Shown piece by piece: positions 55,828 to 64,000 of a stretch of DNA of 64,000 nt. The notes under the pieces were generated by a model that did no database searches, was not told the DNA's origin, and saw nothing but the letters and a program-made list of their open reading frames with translations. This DNA is from Sphingomonas sp. LR60 (lineage in GTDB: Bacteria; Pseudomonadota; Alphaproteobacteria; Sphingomonadales; Sphingomonadaceae): contig NZ_JASPFK010000001.1 in assembly GCF_036855935.1 (NCBI RefSeq), positions 3,536,501-3,600,500 on the forward strand. Reading direction: 5' to 3'. Within the stretch, counting starts at the first letter, position 1. Each line of letters begins with the position of its first letter. The position numbers and the translations under genes are program-made.

Positions 55828-56433
55828 TTAGCGGCCACGATAATGCTCCATGCGTTGCAGATAGCGGGCGAGGACGTCGATCTCGACATTGACGGCCTGA
55901 CCGGCCGCTAGCGCACCGAGCGTCGTGACCGCCTGCGTGTGCGGGATCAGGTTGACGGTGAAATGCGTGCCGTCGGCGGCATCCTCCACCGCATTGACGG
56001 TCAGCGAGACGCCATCGATCGTCACCGAGCCCTTGGGGGCAAGGAACGGCGCCAGCTCGGGCGTGATCCGAAAGGCGATGCGGCGCGAGTCGCCGTCGGT
56101 AGTGACGTCGGTCACCTCGGCGACGCCGTCGATATGGCCGGTGACGATATGCCCGCCCAGCTCATCGCCCAGCTTCATCGCACGTTCGAGGTTGAGCGGT
56201 CGCCCCTCGGTCCACTGGCCGTGCGCGGTCCGGCTGCGCGTCTCGTTCGAGACGTCGACCGCGAACCAGCCGGGTGCCTTGTCGACCACCGTCAGGCAAA
56301 TGCCCGAGCAGGAAATCGACGCGCCGAGATCGACCGTCGCGACATCATAGCCGGTGGCGATGACGACGCGCGTGTCGCCGCGCTGCTCGATCTGGCGGAT
56401 GGTGCCGATGTCGGTGACGATGCCGGTGAACAT
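55828..56433 (-). CDS. ribE: Riboflavin synthase alpha chain
   Basis: Dismutates two lumazines to riboflavin. It has 201 residues in two similar beta-barrel halves: MFTGIVTDIGTIRQIEQRGD and SCSGICLTVVDKAPGWFAVD in the first, and GHIDGVAEVTDV and IDGVSLTVNAVED in the second. It lies 13 bases after ribD and 46 bases before ribB. Confidence 0.95.
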   Translation of the reverse strand: MFTGIVTDIGTIRQIEQRGDTRVVIATGYDVATVDLGASISCSGICLTVVDKAPGWFAVDVSNETRSRTAHGQWTEGRPLNLERAMKLGDELGGHIVTGHIDGVAEVTDVTTDGDSRRIAFRITPELAPFLAPKGSVTIDGVSLTVNAVEDAADGTHFTVNLIPHTQAVTTLGALAAGQAVNVEIDVLARYLQRMEHYRGR

Positions 56434-56446
56434 GGGGATTGGCCTT

Positions 56447-57516
56447 TCAGGCGCGCTCGTAGACTTCGAGCCGGTCGCTGCCAAGCTGGCGCTGATCGGT
56501 GAGCGTCCAGCGGCCGTGGGCGGCGGCGAGGTCGGTGAGTCCGAGGTCGGGAAGCGTGCGCCCGCCGCCGATCAGGATCGGAGCGCGGTACAGGAGAAGG
56601 CGGTCGACTAAGTCGGCGCGGAGGAAGGCGGCGGCGGTCTGCGCGCCGCCCTCGACGAAGAGATGGTCGGCCGGGAGCGTGGCGATGGCGGCGGGGGTGG
56701 TGATGTAGACTATTCCTCCCAGGAAGGGGAGGTGGAAGCCTGCAAGGCTGACGGAGGGGTGTTGAGGCTCGAAACGTTCCCGCAAGTGGCCACCCCTCCG
56801 TCAGCCTGTTGGGCTGCCACCTCCCCTTGCAGTGGAGGGTTGCTCGTGAGCACCACGCGCAGCGGGCTGCGATCCTCCAGCCCCGGCAACCGTACATCGA
56901 GCCGGGGCCGATCCGCCTGCCATGTCCCGCGCCCGACGAGGATCGCATCGTGGCGGCTGCGTTCGAGATGGGTGTGAGTGCGCGCTTCGGTGCCGGTGAT
57001 CCACTGGCTTCGTCCGTCCGCCATCGCCGCCGCGCCATCGAGCGACAATGCCAGCTTGAGCGTGACATAAGGTCGCCCGTGCGCCTGACGGGTGAGGAAA
57101 CCCGCCATCGATCGCCGCGCGGCCTCGGCGAGGACCCCGGTCTCGACCGCGATCCCGGCGGCGCGGAGTCGCGCGAAGCCGGTGCCATCGGTGCGAGGGT
57201 CGGGGTCGCCGATCGCCGCGACGACCCGCGCGACCCCTGCCGCGACGAGCAGATTGGCGCAGGCGAGACCGCGCGTGCTGACATGCGCGCAAGGTTCGAG
57301 CGTGACAAAAGCAGTCGCGCCGCGCGCGGCCTCGCCCGCCTCGGCAAGCGCGATCGCTTCGGCGTGCGGACGCCCGCCCGGCTGCGTCCAGCCGCGCCCC
57401 ACGACGCGACCCTTGCCGACGATCACGCACCCGACATTGGGATTCGGCGCCGTCCGCCCGCGCGTCCGACCCGCCAGCGCGAGCGCGGCGGCCATCCAGC
57501 GCACGTCGTCGTTCAA
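56447..57516 (-). pseudogene. ribD: Bifunctional deaminase/reductase RibD, interrupted by a palindromic element and out of frame
   Basis: Residues 1-145 are the deaminase with GGRPHAEAIALAEAG and LEPCAHVSTRGLACANLL (zinc His and Cys). The reductase follows (YVTLKLALSLDGAAAMADGR). After LRVVLTS the sequence enters a 125-base palindrome, is translated through it, and stops at 56710-56712. The true C-terminus (ITTPAAIATLPADHLFVEGG, DRLLLYRAPILIGGGRTLPD) resumes in another frame to 56447. One missing base within or beside the element would restore a protein with an extra loop of about 40 residues. Confidence 0.85.
56714..56838. repeat. Palindromic element inserted in ribD
   Basis: Arms at 56714-56760 and about 56790-56838 are complementary over roughly 45 bases at about 80 percent identity, centred on GAGGCTCGAAACGTTCC. 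The arm motif is GGGGAGGTGG-AGCC-GGCTGACGGAGGGGTG. It resembles other intergenic elements here in plan, though not in sequence. Confidence 0.8.
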
Positions 57517-57520
57517 TGGA

Positions 57521-57871
57521 TCAGATGCCCATGTCGTTCAGCTTGTCGTCGAGCCGCTTGAACCCGGCGCGTAGCTTTTCCTCGCGCGCCTTCTGCGCGG
57601 CGACCTCGGCATCGCGGATCGGCTTGTCGATCTTCTGCTGCGCGACGATCTCGGCATCGGTCCGATCGAGCTTCCATTGCTGGAAGTAGACGATGTTGGG
57701 GCGATATTCCTTCTCGGCGTAGGAATCGTAGAAGAACGCCCAGATCACCACCGTGGTCACCGCGATCGACAGCGCGAAGAAGCTCCACTCGTACCGCTCG
57801 CGCGTCTGGAGGAAGTAGCGCAGGTCGCGCGTGGCGCGCACCGGCGAGATACGGGCGAGGAACTGTCGCAT
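57521..57871 (-). CDS. Hypothetical single-pass membrane protein, 116 aa
   Basis: Unrecognised. A basic N-terminus is followed by one membrane helix (FFALSIAVTTVVIWAFFYD, about residues 31-49). A charged coiled-coil-like tail follows (DAEIVAQQKIDKPIRDAEVA and on), likely periplasmic. It lies between gltX (18 bases downstream of its stop) and ribD (4 bases before its start) and is probably cotranscribed with both. Function unknown. Confidence 0.7.
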   Translation of the reverse strand: MRQFLARISPVRATRDLRYFLQTRERYEWSFFALSIAVTTVVIWAFFYDSYAEKEYRPNIVYFQQWKLDRTDAEIVAQQKIDKPIRDAEVAAQKAREEKLRAGFKRLDDKLNDMGI

Positions 57872-57889
57872 GGCGCAGGATATAGGACG

Positions 57890-59225
57890 TCAGGCGCGGC
57901 TGTTCGAGTCCAGTCGTGCGATCGCGCGATCGCGCCCGATCAGCGGGAGCAGCGCCGCCATGTCCGGGCCGTGATCGCGCCCGGTAAGCGCGCGACGCAG
58001 CGGCAGGAACAGCGGCTTGCCCTTGCGCCCGGTCGCCTCCTTGAGCGCAGCGGTCAGCGCGTGCCAGGGGTCGCCGACCCAGTCGATCTCGCGCGCGACC
58101 GTTGCGGCCTGCGCGAGATAGGCGGCGTGCTCCCCGCTGCGGGCGCGTCGACCGGTCCCTCGATCACCTGCCACCAGTCGGCGGCACCCGCGACCGTCTC
58201 GAGGTTGGGACGGATCGCCTCCCACACCGCCGCATCCATCCCGGCAGGCAGACGATCGGCGACCGCCGCGAACGGCAATTGGTGGACGATCCGCGCATTG
58301 ACCTGCGCCAGTTCTCGCTCGTCGAACTTGGCGGGCGCGCGGCCGAAATGCGCGAAGTCGAACGCCTCCAGCAACGGCGCAGGGTCGACGTGCGGCTCGA
58401 CCGGCTGGCTGGTGCCGAGCCGCGCCAGCAGCGAGACGATCGCGGCAGGCTCGATCCCCTCGTCACGCAGTGCGTCGACGCCGAGGCTGCCGAGCCGCTT
58501 CGACAATTTGCCCTCGGCGCCGGTCAGCAACGCCTCGTGCGCGAAGGCGGGAGGGTCGCGCCCATCGCCGCGAACATCTGCAATTGCAGCGCGGTATTGG
58601 TGACATGGTCCTCGCCGCGCACGACGTGCGTCACGCCCATGTCGCGATCGTCGATCGCCGAGGGCAGCATATACAGCCACGAACCGTCGGCGCGGCGGAT
58701 CACCGGGTCGCTCATCGTCGCAGCATCGAACTGCTGCGGACCGCGGATCAGGTCGGTCCATTCGATCGGCGTCGCATGATCGAGCCGGAAGCGCCAATGC
58801 GGACGGACGCCGTCCGCCTCGAGCGTCGCGCGATCCGCATCGGTCAGCGCGAGTGCGGCACGGTCGTAGACCGGCGGCAGACCACGGCCGCGCAGGATCT
58901 TGCGCTTCAGGTCGAGTTCCTGCGCGGTCTCATAAGCGGGGTAGATATGCCCGGCGGCGCGCAACGCCTCGAACACGTCCTCGTAACGCGCCGTGCGCGC
59001 GGACTGGCGTTCCTCGCCGTCGGGGTGGAGCCCGAGCCACGCGAGATCGGCGCGGATCGCCTCGACGAACCGTTCCTCACTGCGCTCCGCATCGGTATCG
59101 TCGATCCGCAACAGGAAGCGTCCGCCGTGCGCGCGCGCCCACATCCAGTTGTGGAGCGCGGTGCGGATGTTGCCGACGTGCAGCGTACCGGTCGGGGAAG
59201 GTGCGAAGCGGGTGATCACGGTCAT
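57890..59225 (-). pseudogene. gltX: Glutamate--tRNA ligase, two apparent frameshifts
   Basis: Charges tRNA-Glu. It has [21 protein letters not shown] split around the HIGH-like HVGN, and the KMSKS-equivalent KLSKR after [11 protein letters not shown]. The first break is at about 58546-58555 (one base missing before FAHEALLTG). The second is at about 58137-58143 (one base missing before SGEHAAYLAQAATVA). With both repaired, a single protein of about 445 residues results, the normal length. An essential gene with two breaks strongly suggests sequence errors. Confidence 0.9.
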
Positions 59226-59302
59226 GAAGAGCCGCTTACGCGCGCCCCTTCCCCTCGCCAGCCCCCGCGCCTAAACGAGCGCGCACGAAAGGGTGTTCGT
59301 CC

Positions 59303-60238
59303 ATGAAATTGATGACCGGCAATTCCAACCTGCCGCTGGCGCGTGCGATCTCCGATTATCTGGAGGTGCCGCTGACCGAAGCGCTGGTGCGCCGTTTCGC
59401 GGACGAGGAAATCTTCGTCGAGATCATGGAGAACGTCCGCGGCGAGGACGTGTTCGTCGTTCAGTCGACCAGCTATCCGGTCAACGACAACCTGATGGAA
59501 TTGCTGATCATGATCGACGCGCTGAAGCGCGCGTCGGCAAAGCGCATCACCGCGGTGCTCCCCTATTTCGGCTATGCCCGGCAGGACCGGAAGCCGGGGC
59601 CGCGGACCCCGATCTCCGCCAAGCTGGTCGCCAATCTGGTGACGACCGCGGGCGCCGATCGCGTGCTCTCGGTCGATCTGCATGCCGGGCAGATCCAGGG
59701 CTTTTTCGACATCCCGACCGACAATCTGTTCGCCGCGCCGGTGATGTCGCAGGACATTCGCGCGCGGTTCGGTGAGAAGAACCTGATGGTCGTCTCGCCC
59801 GACGTCGGTGGCGTGGTGCGCGCGCGCGCGCTGTCGAAGCGGCTCGACAACGCCCCGCTTGCGATCGTCGACAAGCGTCGCGAGCGCGCGGGCGAATCGG
59901 AGGTGATGAACATCATCGGCGACGTCGAGGGGCGGTTCTGCATCCTGATCGACGATATCGTCGATTCGGCGGGGACGTTGTGCAACGCCGCCGCCGCGCT
60001 CAAGGAAGCGGGCGCGGAGGACGTCGTCGCCTATGTCTCGCACGGCGTTCTGTCGGGCGGGGCGGTGGCGCGGGTCGAAGGCTCGGCGCTGCACGAACTG
60101 GTCATCACCGACTCGATCGGCAACCACGACACGATCAAGGACGCCGGCAAGATCCGCCACCTGACGATCGCGCCGCTGCTCGCCGAGGCGATGCGGCGGA
60201 TTTCAGACGAGGCGAGCGTTTCGTCACTCTTCGACTGA
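59303..60238 (+). CDS. prs: Ribose-phosphate pyrophosphokinase
   Basis: Makes PRPP for nucleotide, His and Trp synthesis. It has 311 residues, with [20 protein letters not shown] at the N-terminus, ATP-site [20 protein letters not shown], the PRPP loop [18 protein letters not shown], and [16 protein letters not shown]. It is divergent from gltX and followed by a GC-rich inverted structure (60239-60299) that may end its transcript. Confidence 0.96.
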   Translation: MKLMTGNSNLPLARAISDYLEVPLTEALVRRFADEEIFVEIMENVRGEDVFVVQSTSYPVNDNLMELLIMIDALKRASAKRITAVLPYFGYARQDRKPGPRTPISAKLVANLVTTAGADRVLSVDLHAGQIQGFFDIPTDNLFAAPVMSQDIRARFGEKNLMVVSPDVGGVVRARALSKRLDNAPLAIVDKRRERAGESEVMNIIGDVEGRFCILIDDIVDSAGTLCNAAAALKEAGAEDVVAYVSHGVLSGGAVARVEGSALHELVITDSIGNHDTIKDAGKIRHLTIAPLLAEAMRRISDEASVSSLFD

Positions 60239-60352
60239 GGCGGGGCGCAGGCGCGGCCACGCCCGCGCCGCTGCGCCAGCAGCGCCCCGCCCGGCCGGCG
60301 GGCCAAGCCCGACCGACGGCGCGGCTTCGCCACGGCAGGCCTATCCCTTTCT

Positions 60353-60457
60353 GTCACCCCGGCGAAGGCCGGGGTCCAGCGGCGGGACGATCGTGACGAA
60401 CCTTGCGCTTCGTCAGACCAGCCTTCCCAACTGAACCCCGGCCTTCGCCGGGGTGAC
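60353..60457. repeat. REP-like inverted repeat, ccccggcgaaggccgggg family
   Basis: Arms at 60353-60379 and 60431-60457 are complementary over 27 bases with one mismatch. The core is the same as at 10236-10338. It lies between the convergent prs and gpsA genes. Confidence 0.82.
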
Positions 60458-60483
60458 GGGAAGGCATAGGGACGATGGCGAGG

Positions 60484-61464
60484 TCACACCTCTTCCTTCA
60501 ACGGCCGCGCCAATAGGTCGTCGATGACGCCACGTACCGCCTCGCCCGCCAACAACCTGCACACGGCCGCGGTGATCGGCATCTCCACCCCGGCGGTGTG
60601 CGCCGCCTCCAAAAGCACCGGCGCAGTATAGGCACCCTCCGCGACCGTGCGGCGGTTCGCGAGCAGGTCAGCCACCGCTTCGCCGCGCCCGATCCCGACG
60701 CCCAGCGAGAAATTGCGCGACGCAGTCGACGAGCAGGTCAGCACCAGGTCGCCGAGCCCCGACAGCCCGGCCAGCGTCTCCGCCCGCGCGCCCTTTGCCG
60801 CACCGAAGCGCGTCATTTCGGCAAAGCCGCGCGCGATCAGCGCCGCGCGCGCATTCTGCCCCAGCCCCGCGCCGTCGACGACCCCGCAGGCGATCGCGAG
60901 CACGTTCTTGACCGCGCCACCGATCTCCGCGCCGATCACGTCGTTGCTGGCGTAGGGCCGGAAATGCGGCGCGGCGATCGCGGTGGCGAGCAGTGCGCGC
61001 GTCGCCGGATCATGGCCGGCCAGCGTCACCGCGGTCGGCAGCCCGCGCGCCACTTCATGCGCAAAGGTCGGCCCCGAGAGCACCAGCACCGGCGAGGCGG
61101 GATGCTGTTCCTGCGCCACCTCGCTCATCAGCAGATGCGTCCCCGCCTCGATCCCCTTCGAGCAGACCACCAACGCCTGCGCATTGGCGGGAAGCTGCGC
61201 GAGCACCGTGCGCATAGCCTGCGCGGGCGTGACGATCAGATTCGCTGCGGCCTCCGCGACCCATGCCAGATCACCCGTCGCGCGGATCAGCGGTGAGAGC
61301 GGTATGCTGGGCAGATAGGCGGCGTTCTCGTGAGTCGCGTTAATCGCGTCGACCAGTGCCGGATCGCGCGCCCAGAGCCGCACCTCATGCCCGTTGGTGG
61401 CGGCGACCTGCGCCAGCGCGGTGCCCCACGCGCCGGCACCGATGACGCCGATCGGGCCGCTCAT
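60484..61464 (-). CDS. gpsA: Glycerol-3-phosphate dehydrogenase [NAD(P)+]
   Basis: Reduces dihydroxyacetone phosphate to glycerol 3-phosphate for phospholipids. It has 326 residues, with the Rossmann motif [39 protein letters not shown], and [15 protein letters not shown] with the catalytic Lys. The start overlaps the tsaD stop by 4 bases. Confidence 0.96.
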   Translation of the reverse strand: MSGPIGVIGAGAWGTALAQVAATNGHEVRLWARDPALVDAINATHENAAYLPSIPLSPLIRATGDLAWVAEAAANLIVTPAQAMRTVLAQLPANAQALVVCSKGIEAGTHLLMSEVAQEQHPASPVLVLSGPTFAHEVARGLPTAVTLAGHDPATRALLATAIAAPHFRPYASNDVIGAEIGGAVKNVLAIACGVVDGAGLGQNARAALIARGFAEMTRFGAAKGARAETLAGLSGLGDLVLTCSSTASRNFSLGVGIGRGEAVADLLANRRTVAEGAYTAPVLLEAAHTAGVEMPITAAVCRLLAGEAVRGVIDDLLARPLKEEV

Positions 61465-62486
61465 GCCTTCACCCCCGCGCCGCGCACCTTCTCCGCATCC
61501 GGATCGAGTGGCCAGCGCGCGCGCGCCGCGGTGTCGAGTGGGTCGGTCAGCCCGGCGGCGAAGCGCTCCGCGCCCGCCCAGGCGATCATCGCGGCATTGT
61601 CGGTGCACAGCCAGCCTGGCGGCGCGACGAATCGCAGGCCGTGCTCGGCCGCGAGCGCCTGCAACGCCGCGCGCACCGCGCCGTTCGCCGCCACGCCGCC
61701 CGCGACGACCAGAGCGGTCGCGCCATCGGCCTTGTCCAGCGCACGCCGGGTACGGTCGATCAGGCAGTCGACCACTGCCTGCTGGAAGCTCGCCGCGACG
61801 TCGACCGCGGCGTGATCGGGCGCCATCCGCGCCACCGCCGCCTTGAGCCCAGCAAAGGAGAAGTGCGGCTCGGGCGAGCCCTTGAGCGGACGTGGCAGCG
61901 GCACTGCGCGCGCGTCTCCCTCGGCGGCGGCGCGCTCCACCGCGGGACCGCCGGGGAAGCCGAGCCCGAGGATCTTGGCGGTCTTGTCGAACGCTTCGCC
62001 CGCCGCATCGTCGATCGTCGTCGCGAGCCGCCGATAGCGTGCGACGCCCTCGACCAGCAGCAACTGGCAATGCCCGCCCGAGACGAGCAGCAGCAGATAG
62101 GGGAAGTCGAGATCGGGATCGGCGAGCCGCGGGCTAAGCGCGTGACCTTCGAGATGATTGACCGCGATCAACGGCTTGCCCGCGGCGTGCGCGAGCGCCT
62201 TGCCGGTCACCAGCCCGACCAGCACGCCGCCGATCAACCCCGGCCCGGCGGTGGCGGCGATCGCGTCGACATCGGCAAGCGTCTTGCCCGCGTCGGCCAG
62301 CGCCGCCTCGACCAGCGGTTGCAGCACCTCGACATGCGCGCGTGCGGCGATTTCCGGCACGACACCGCCATAGGGGCGATGCGCCGCCTCCTGCCCGGCC
62401 AGCCGGTGCGCCAGTACCTCCCGGTCGCCGGTGACGAGAGCGGCGGCGGTTTCGTCGCAGGAAGATTCGAGCCCGAGGATCAGCAT
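61461..62486 (-). CDS. tsaD: tRNA threonylcarbamoyladenosine transferase subunit TsaD
   Basis: Completes t6A37 synthesis on ANN-decoding tRNAs. It has 341 residues, with [18 protein letters not shown], metal-binding His111 and His115 in [11 protein letters not shown], and [13 protein letters not shown]. The tsaD-gpsA pair divergent from hemC is typical of alphaproteobacteria. Confidence 0.97.
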   Translation of the reverse strand: MLILGLESSCDETAAALVTGDREVLAHRLAGQEAAHRPYGGVVPEIAARAHVEVLQPLVEAALADAGKTLADVDAIAATAGPGLIGGVLVGLVTGKALAHAAGKPLIAVNHLEGHALSPRLADPDLDFPYLLLLVSGGHCQLLLVEGVARYRRLATTIDDAAGEAFDKTAKILGLGFPGGPAVERAAAEGDARAVPLPRPLKGSPEPHFSFAGLKAAVARMAPDHAAVDVAASFQQAVVDCLIDRTRRALDKADGATALVVAGGVAANGAVRAALQALAAEHGLRFVAPPGWLCTDNAAMIAWAGAERFAAGLTDPLDTAARARWPLDPDAEKVRGAGVKA

Positions 62487-62538
62487 CGCGGCTATCTAGG
62501 GTAACCGGCGCGGCATATCGACCCCGGCGTTCGCTTCG

Positions 62539-62666
62539 TCGCCCCTGCGCAGGCAGGGGCCCATGTCTGTACCGTCGCGCGCTAGCCTGACACACGCCCG
62601 GCGGAGTCTGTGTCGGACGACACGCCAGAACGACACAGCCATAGGCCCCTGCCTGCGCAGGGGCGA
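62539..62666. repeat. Inverted repeat of the cccctgcgcaggcagggg family
   Basis: Arms at 62539-62563 and 62642-62666 are complementary over 25 bases with one or two mismatches. It occupies the 239-base divergent gap between tsaD and hemC, so it must coexist with both promoters. Confidence 0.8.
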
Positions 62667-62725
62667 CCGCAGGTGTGATGCCGCAACGCTTGCAGGCGCG
62701 GGGCCGAGCCGCCAAGAGGTGCGCC

Positions 62726-63619
62726 ATGTTCCGGCTCGGTACCCGTGGTTCGCCGCTTGCGCTCACCCAGGCAGGCATGGTGCGCGACGCATTGATGGCC
62801 GCGCACGGCTGGGACGATGTCGAGATCGTCGTCATCCGCACCACGGGAGACCGCGTCCAGGACCGCGCGCTTGCCGAGATCGGCGGCAAGGCGTTGTGGA
62901 CCAAGGAGCTGGACCGCGCGCTGCTGGCGGGCGAGGTCGATGCGTGCGTCCATTCGATGAAGGACGTCGAGACGCTGCGCCCCGATGCGATCGCGATCGC
63001 CGCGATTTTGCCGCGTGCCGATGTGCGCGACCGGCTGATCGGCGCGGCATCGATCGCGGCGCTTCCCGAAGCGGCCGTGATCGGCACCAGCAGCCCGCGG
63101 CGCGCCGCGCAGCTCCGCCGACTGCGCCCCGACGTGTCGGCCGTGCTGTTCCGTGGCAATGTCGACACCCGACTGGGCAAGCTTGCGGCGGGCGAGGTCG
63201 ATGCGACATTGCTCGCCGCGGCGGGGCTGGAGCGGCTCGGGCGACACGATACCGGCGTGGCGATCCCGCTCGACGTGATGCTCCCCGCCCCGGCACAGGG
63301 CGCGGTCGGGGTGGAAACGCTCGCCGATGGGCCGGCGCACGCATGGGTCGCGGCGATCGACGATGCCACCACGAACCGCGCCGTCGCCGCGGAGCGCGCC
63401 TTGCTCGCGGGGCTGCGCGCCGATTGCCACTCGCCGGTCGCGGCGCTGGCGGTGGTCGAGGGTGAGACGCTGGTGCTACGCGCGCAATTGCTGACTTCGG
63501 ATGGGACCGAGTCGGTCGAGGGGCTGGCCGAAGGGGCGGATCCGGTTTTGCTGGGTGCACGACTTGCCGAAGAGCTGCTGGCACGCGCACCGGCTGCGAT
63601 CCGCGTCTTGTTCGGATGA
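62726..63619 (+). CDS. hemC: Hydroxymethylbilane synthase (porphobilinogen deaminase)
   Basis: Polymerises four porphobilinogens. It has 297 residues, with FRLGTRGSPLALTQAGMV at the N-terminus, SMKDVETLRPD with the catalytic Asp near residue 80, and GTSSPRRAAQLRRLRPD. Cys234 (RADCHSPVAA) carries the dipyrromethane cofactor. AAGAGG precedes the ATG. It overlaps hemD by 4 bases. Confidence 0.96.
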   Translation: MFRLGTRGSPLALTQAGMVRDALMAAHGWDDVEIVVIRTTGDRVQDRALAEIGGKALWTKELDRALLAGEVDACVHSMKDVETLRPDAIAIAAILPRADVRDRLIGAASIAALPEAAVIGTSSPRRAAQLRRLRPDVSAVLFRGNVDTRLGKLAAGEVDATLLAAAGLERLGRHDTGVAIPLDVMLPAPAQGAVGVETLADGPAHAWVAAIDDATTNRAVAAERALLAGLRADCHSPVAALAVVEGETLVLRAQLLTSDGTESVEGLAEGADPVLLGARLAEELLARAPAAIRVLFG

Positions 63620-64000
63620 CGCGTGTGCTGGTGTTGCGGCCCGAACCGGGCAACGCACGCACCTGCGCGGCGCTGGGGACGGTGGGGCTGGAGCCGGTGG
63701 CGCTGCCGCTCTTTGCGGCGGTGCCGGTCGCGTGGACGCCCCCGAACCGGCAACTTATGACGCCTTGCTGCTTACCAGCGCGCAGGCGGTACGGCTGGCG
63801 GGCGAAGGGCTCGCGCGGGTAGCGGGGCTGCCGGTGGTCGCGGTCGGTGCAGCGACTGCTGCGGCGGCGCGTGCGGTGGGGCTCGACGTCGCGATCGTCG
63901 GGGACGGCGATGCAGCTGCGGCGGTGTCGCGCGCCGGAAAGTTTCCACGGCTGCTCCATCTTGCCGGGCGCGAGCATGTTGCGCAGCCGGGCGCGGCCAT
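63616..64000 (+). pseudogene. hemD: Uroporphyrinogen-III synthase, frameshifted and cut by the window end
   Basis: Closes hydroxymethylbilane to uroporphyrinogen III. The start MTRVLVLRPEPGNARTCAAL is typical. After FAAVPVAW the frame breaks; adding one G near 63734 gives DAPEPATYDALLLTSAQAVR, then LPVVAVGAATAAAARAVGLD and so on to the edge. The motif LLLTSAQAVR matches the family. The C-terminal half is outside the window. It is coupled to hemC. Confidence 0.85.

Noticed and set aside
57516..57900. FMN riboswitch in front of the riboflavin operon
   Set aside because: The genes before ribD are packed with gaps of 4 and 18 bases, leaving no room for an RFN element, and I saw none before ribE or ribB.

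Overview
This 64 kb, very GC-rich window looks like chromosome of an aerobic alphaproteobacterium of the order Sphingomonadales, most likely Sphingomonas or a close relative. I infer this from the protein families and gene orders (an aa3 oxidase cluster with ctaB, ctaG, ctaE, DUF983 and surf1; rpmF-plsX-fabH-ihfA-merR; pyrE-pdxJ-acpS-lepB; tsaD-gpsA beside hemC-hemD; a large TonB-dependent receptor; an IalB-like protein). No rRNA, prophage, integrase, IS transposase or CRISPR array is visible. Nearly all of it reads as core genome.

Layout. 0-5 kb: end of an rRNA-type methyltransferase, ccmB/ccmA heme export, a zincin metallopeptidase, pterin dehydratase, and a coupled pair (GntA-like heme N-oxygenase plus DUF1989 protein). 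4-10 kb: fdhD with a YdeP-type molybdoenzyme, then a TonB receptor. 10-15 kb: an OpuC-like ABC system with permease and binding protein fused, an SDR, dnaN, and a 330 bp block of nested palindromes. 15-21 kb: a barrel protein, an IalB-like protein, rlmN, a TSUP transporter, an unidentified 80-aa protein, a flavin reductase, and a cytochrome b / molybdopterin oxidoreductase pair. 21-28 kb: cytochrome oxidase accessory operon and coxBA. 28-39 kb: pyrE-pdxJ-acpS-lepB, membrane and glycan-related genes, and the lipid-initiation operon. 39-50 kb: pabBC, aminotransferase, msrA, thioredoxin operon, TorF porin, SulP and a two-component system. 50-64 kb: tRNA-Gly(GCC), HPP/DUF72 pair, riboflavin operon, gltX, prs, gpsA-tsaD, hemC-hemD (cut by the window end).

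How the genes work together. The heme theme recurs: heme export (ccmAB), heme O synthesis (ctaB), heme delivery (surf1), copper insertion (ctaG), oxidase subunits I-III, and tetrapyrrole synthesis (hemC, hemD). Molybdenum chemistry appears twice (fdhD with the YdeP homologue; the SUOX-fold lipoprotein with its cytochrome b). Many neighbours share 4-base stop/start overlaps (ATGA, GTGA, TTGA), showing tight translational coupling.

Two features stand out. First, at least nine reading-frame breaks occur, several in genes that should be indispensable (gltX twice, hemD, ribD, the coxB/coxA junction). Most lie in or beside short G/C runs, which points to uncorrected indels in the sequence rather than nine real pseudogenes. 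Second, convergent and other intergenic gaps repeatedly contain long inverted repeats of REP-like type, and one such element lies inside ribD. No clearly new multi-gene system was found; the best leads are the GntA/DUF1989 pair, the palindrome inside ribD, the hairpin over the ribB start codon, the nested palindromic block beside dnaN, and the 80-aa orphan.
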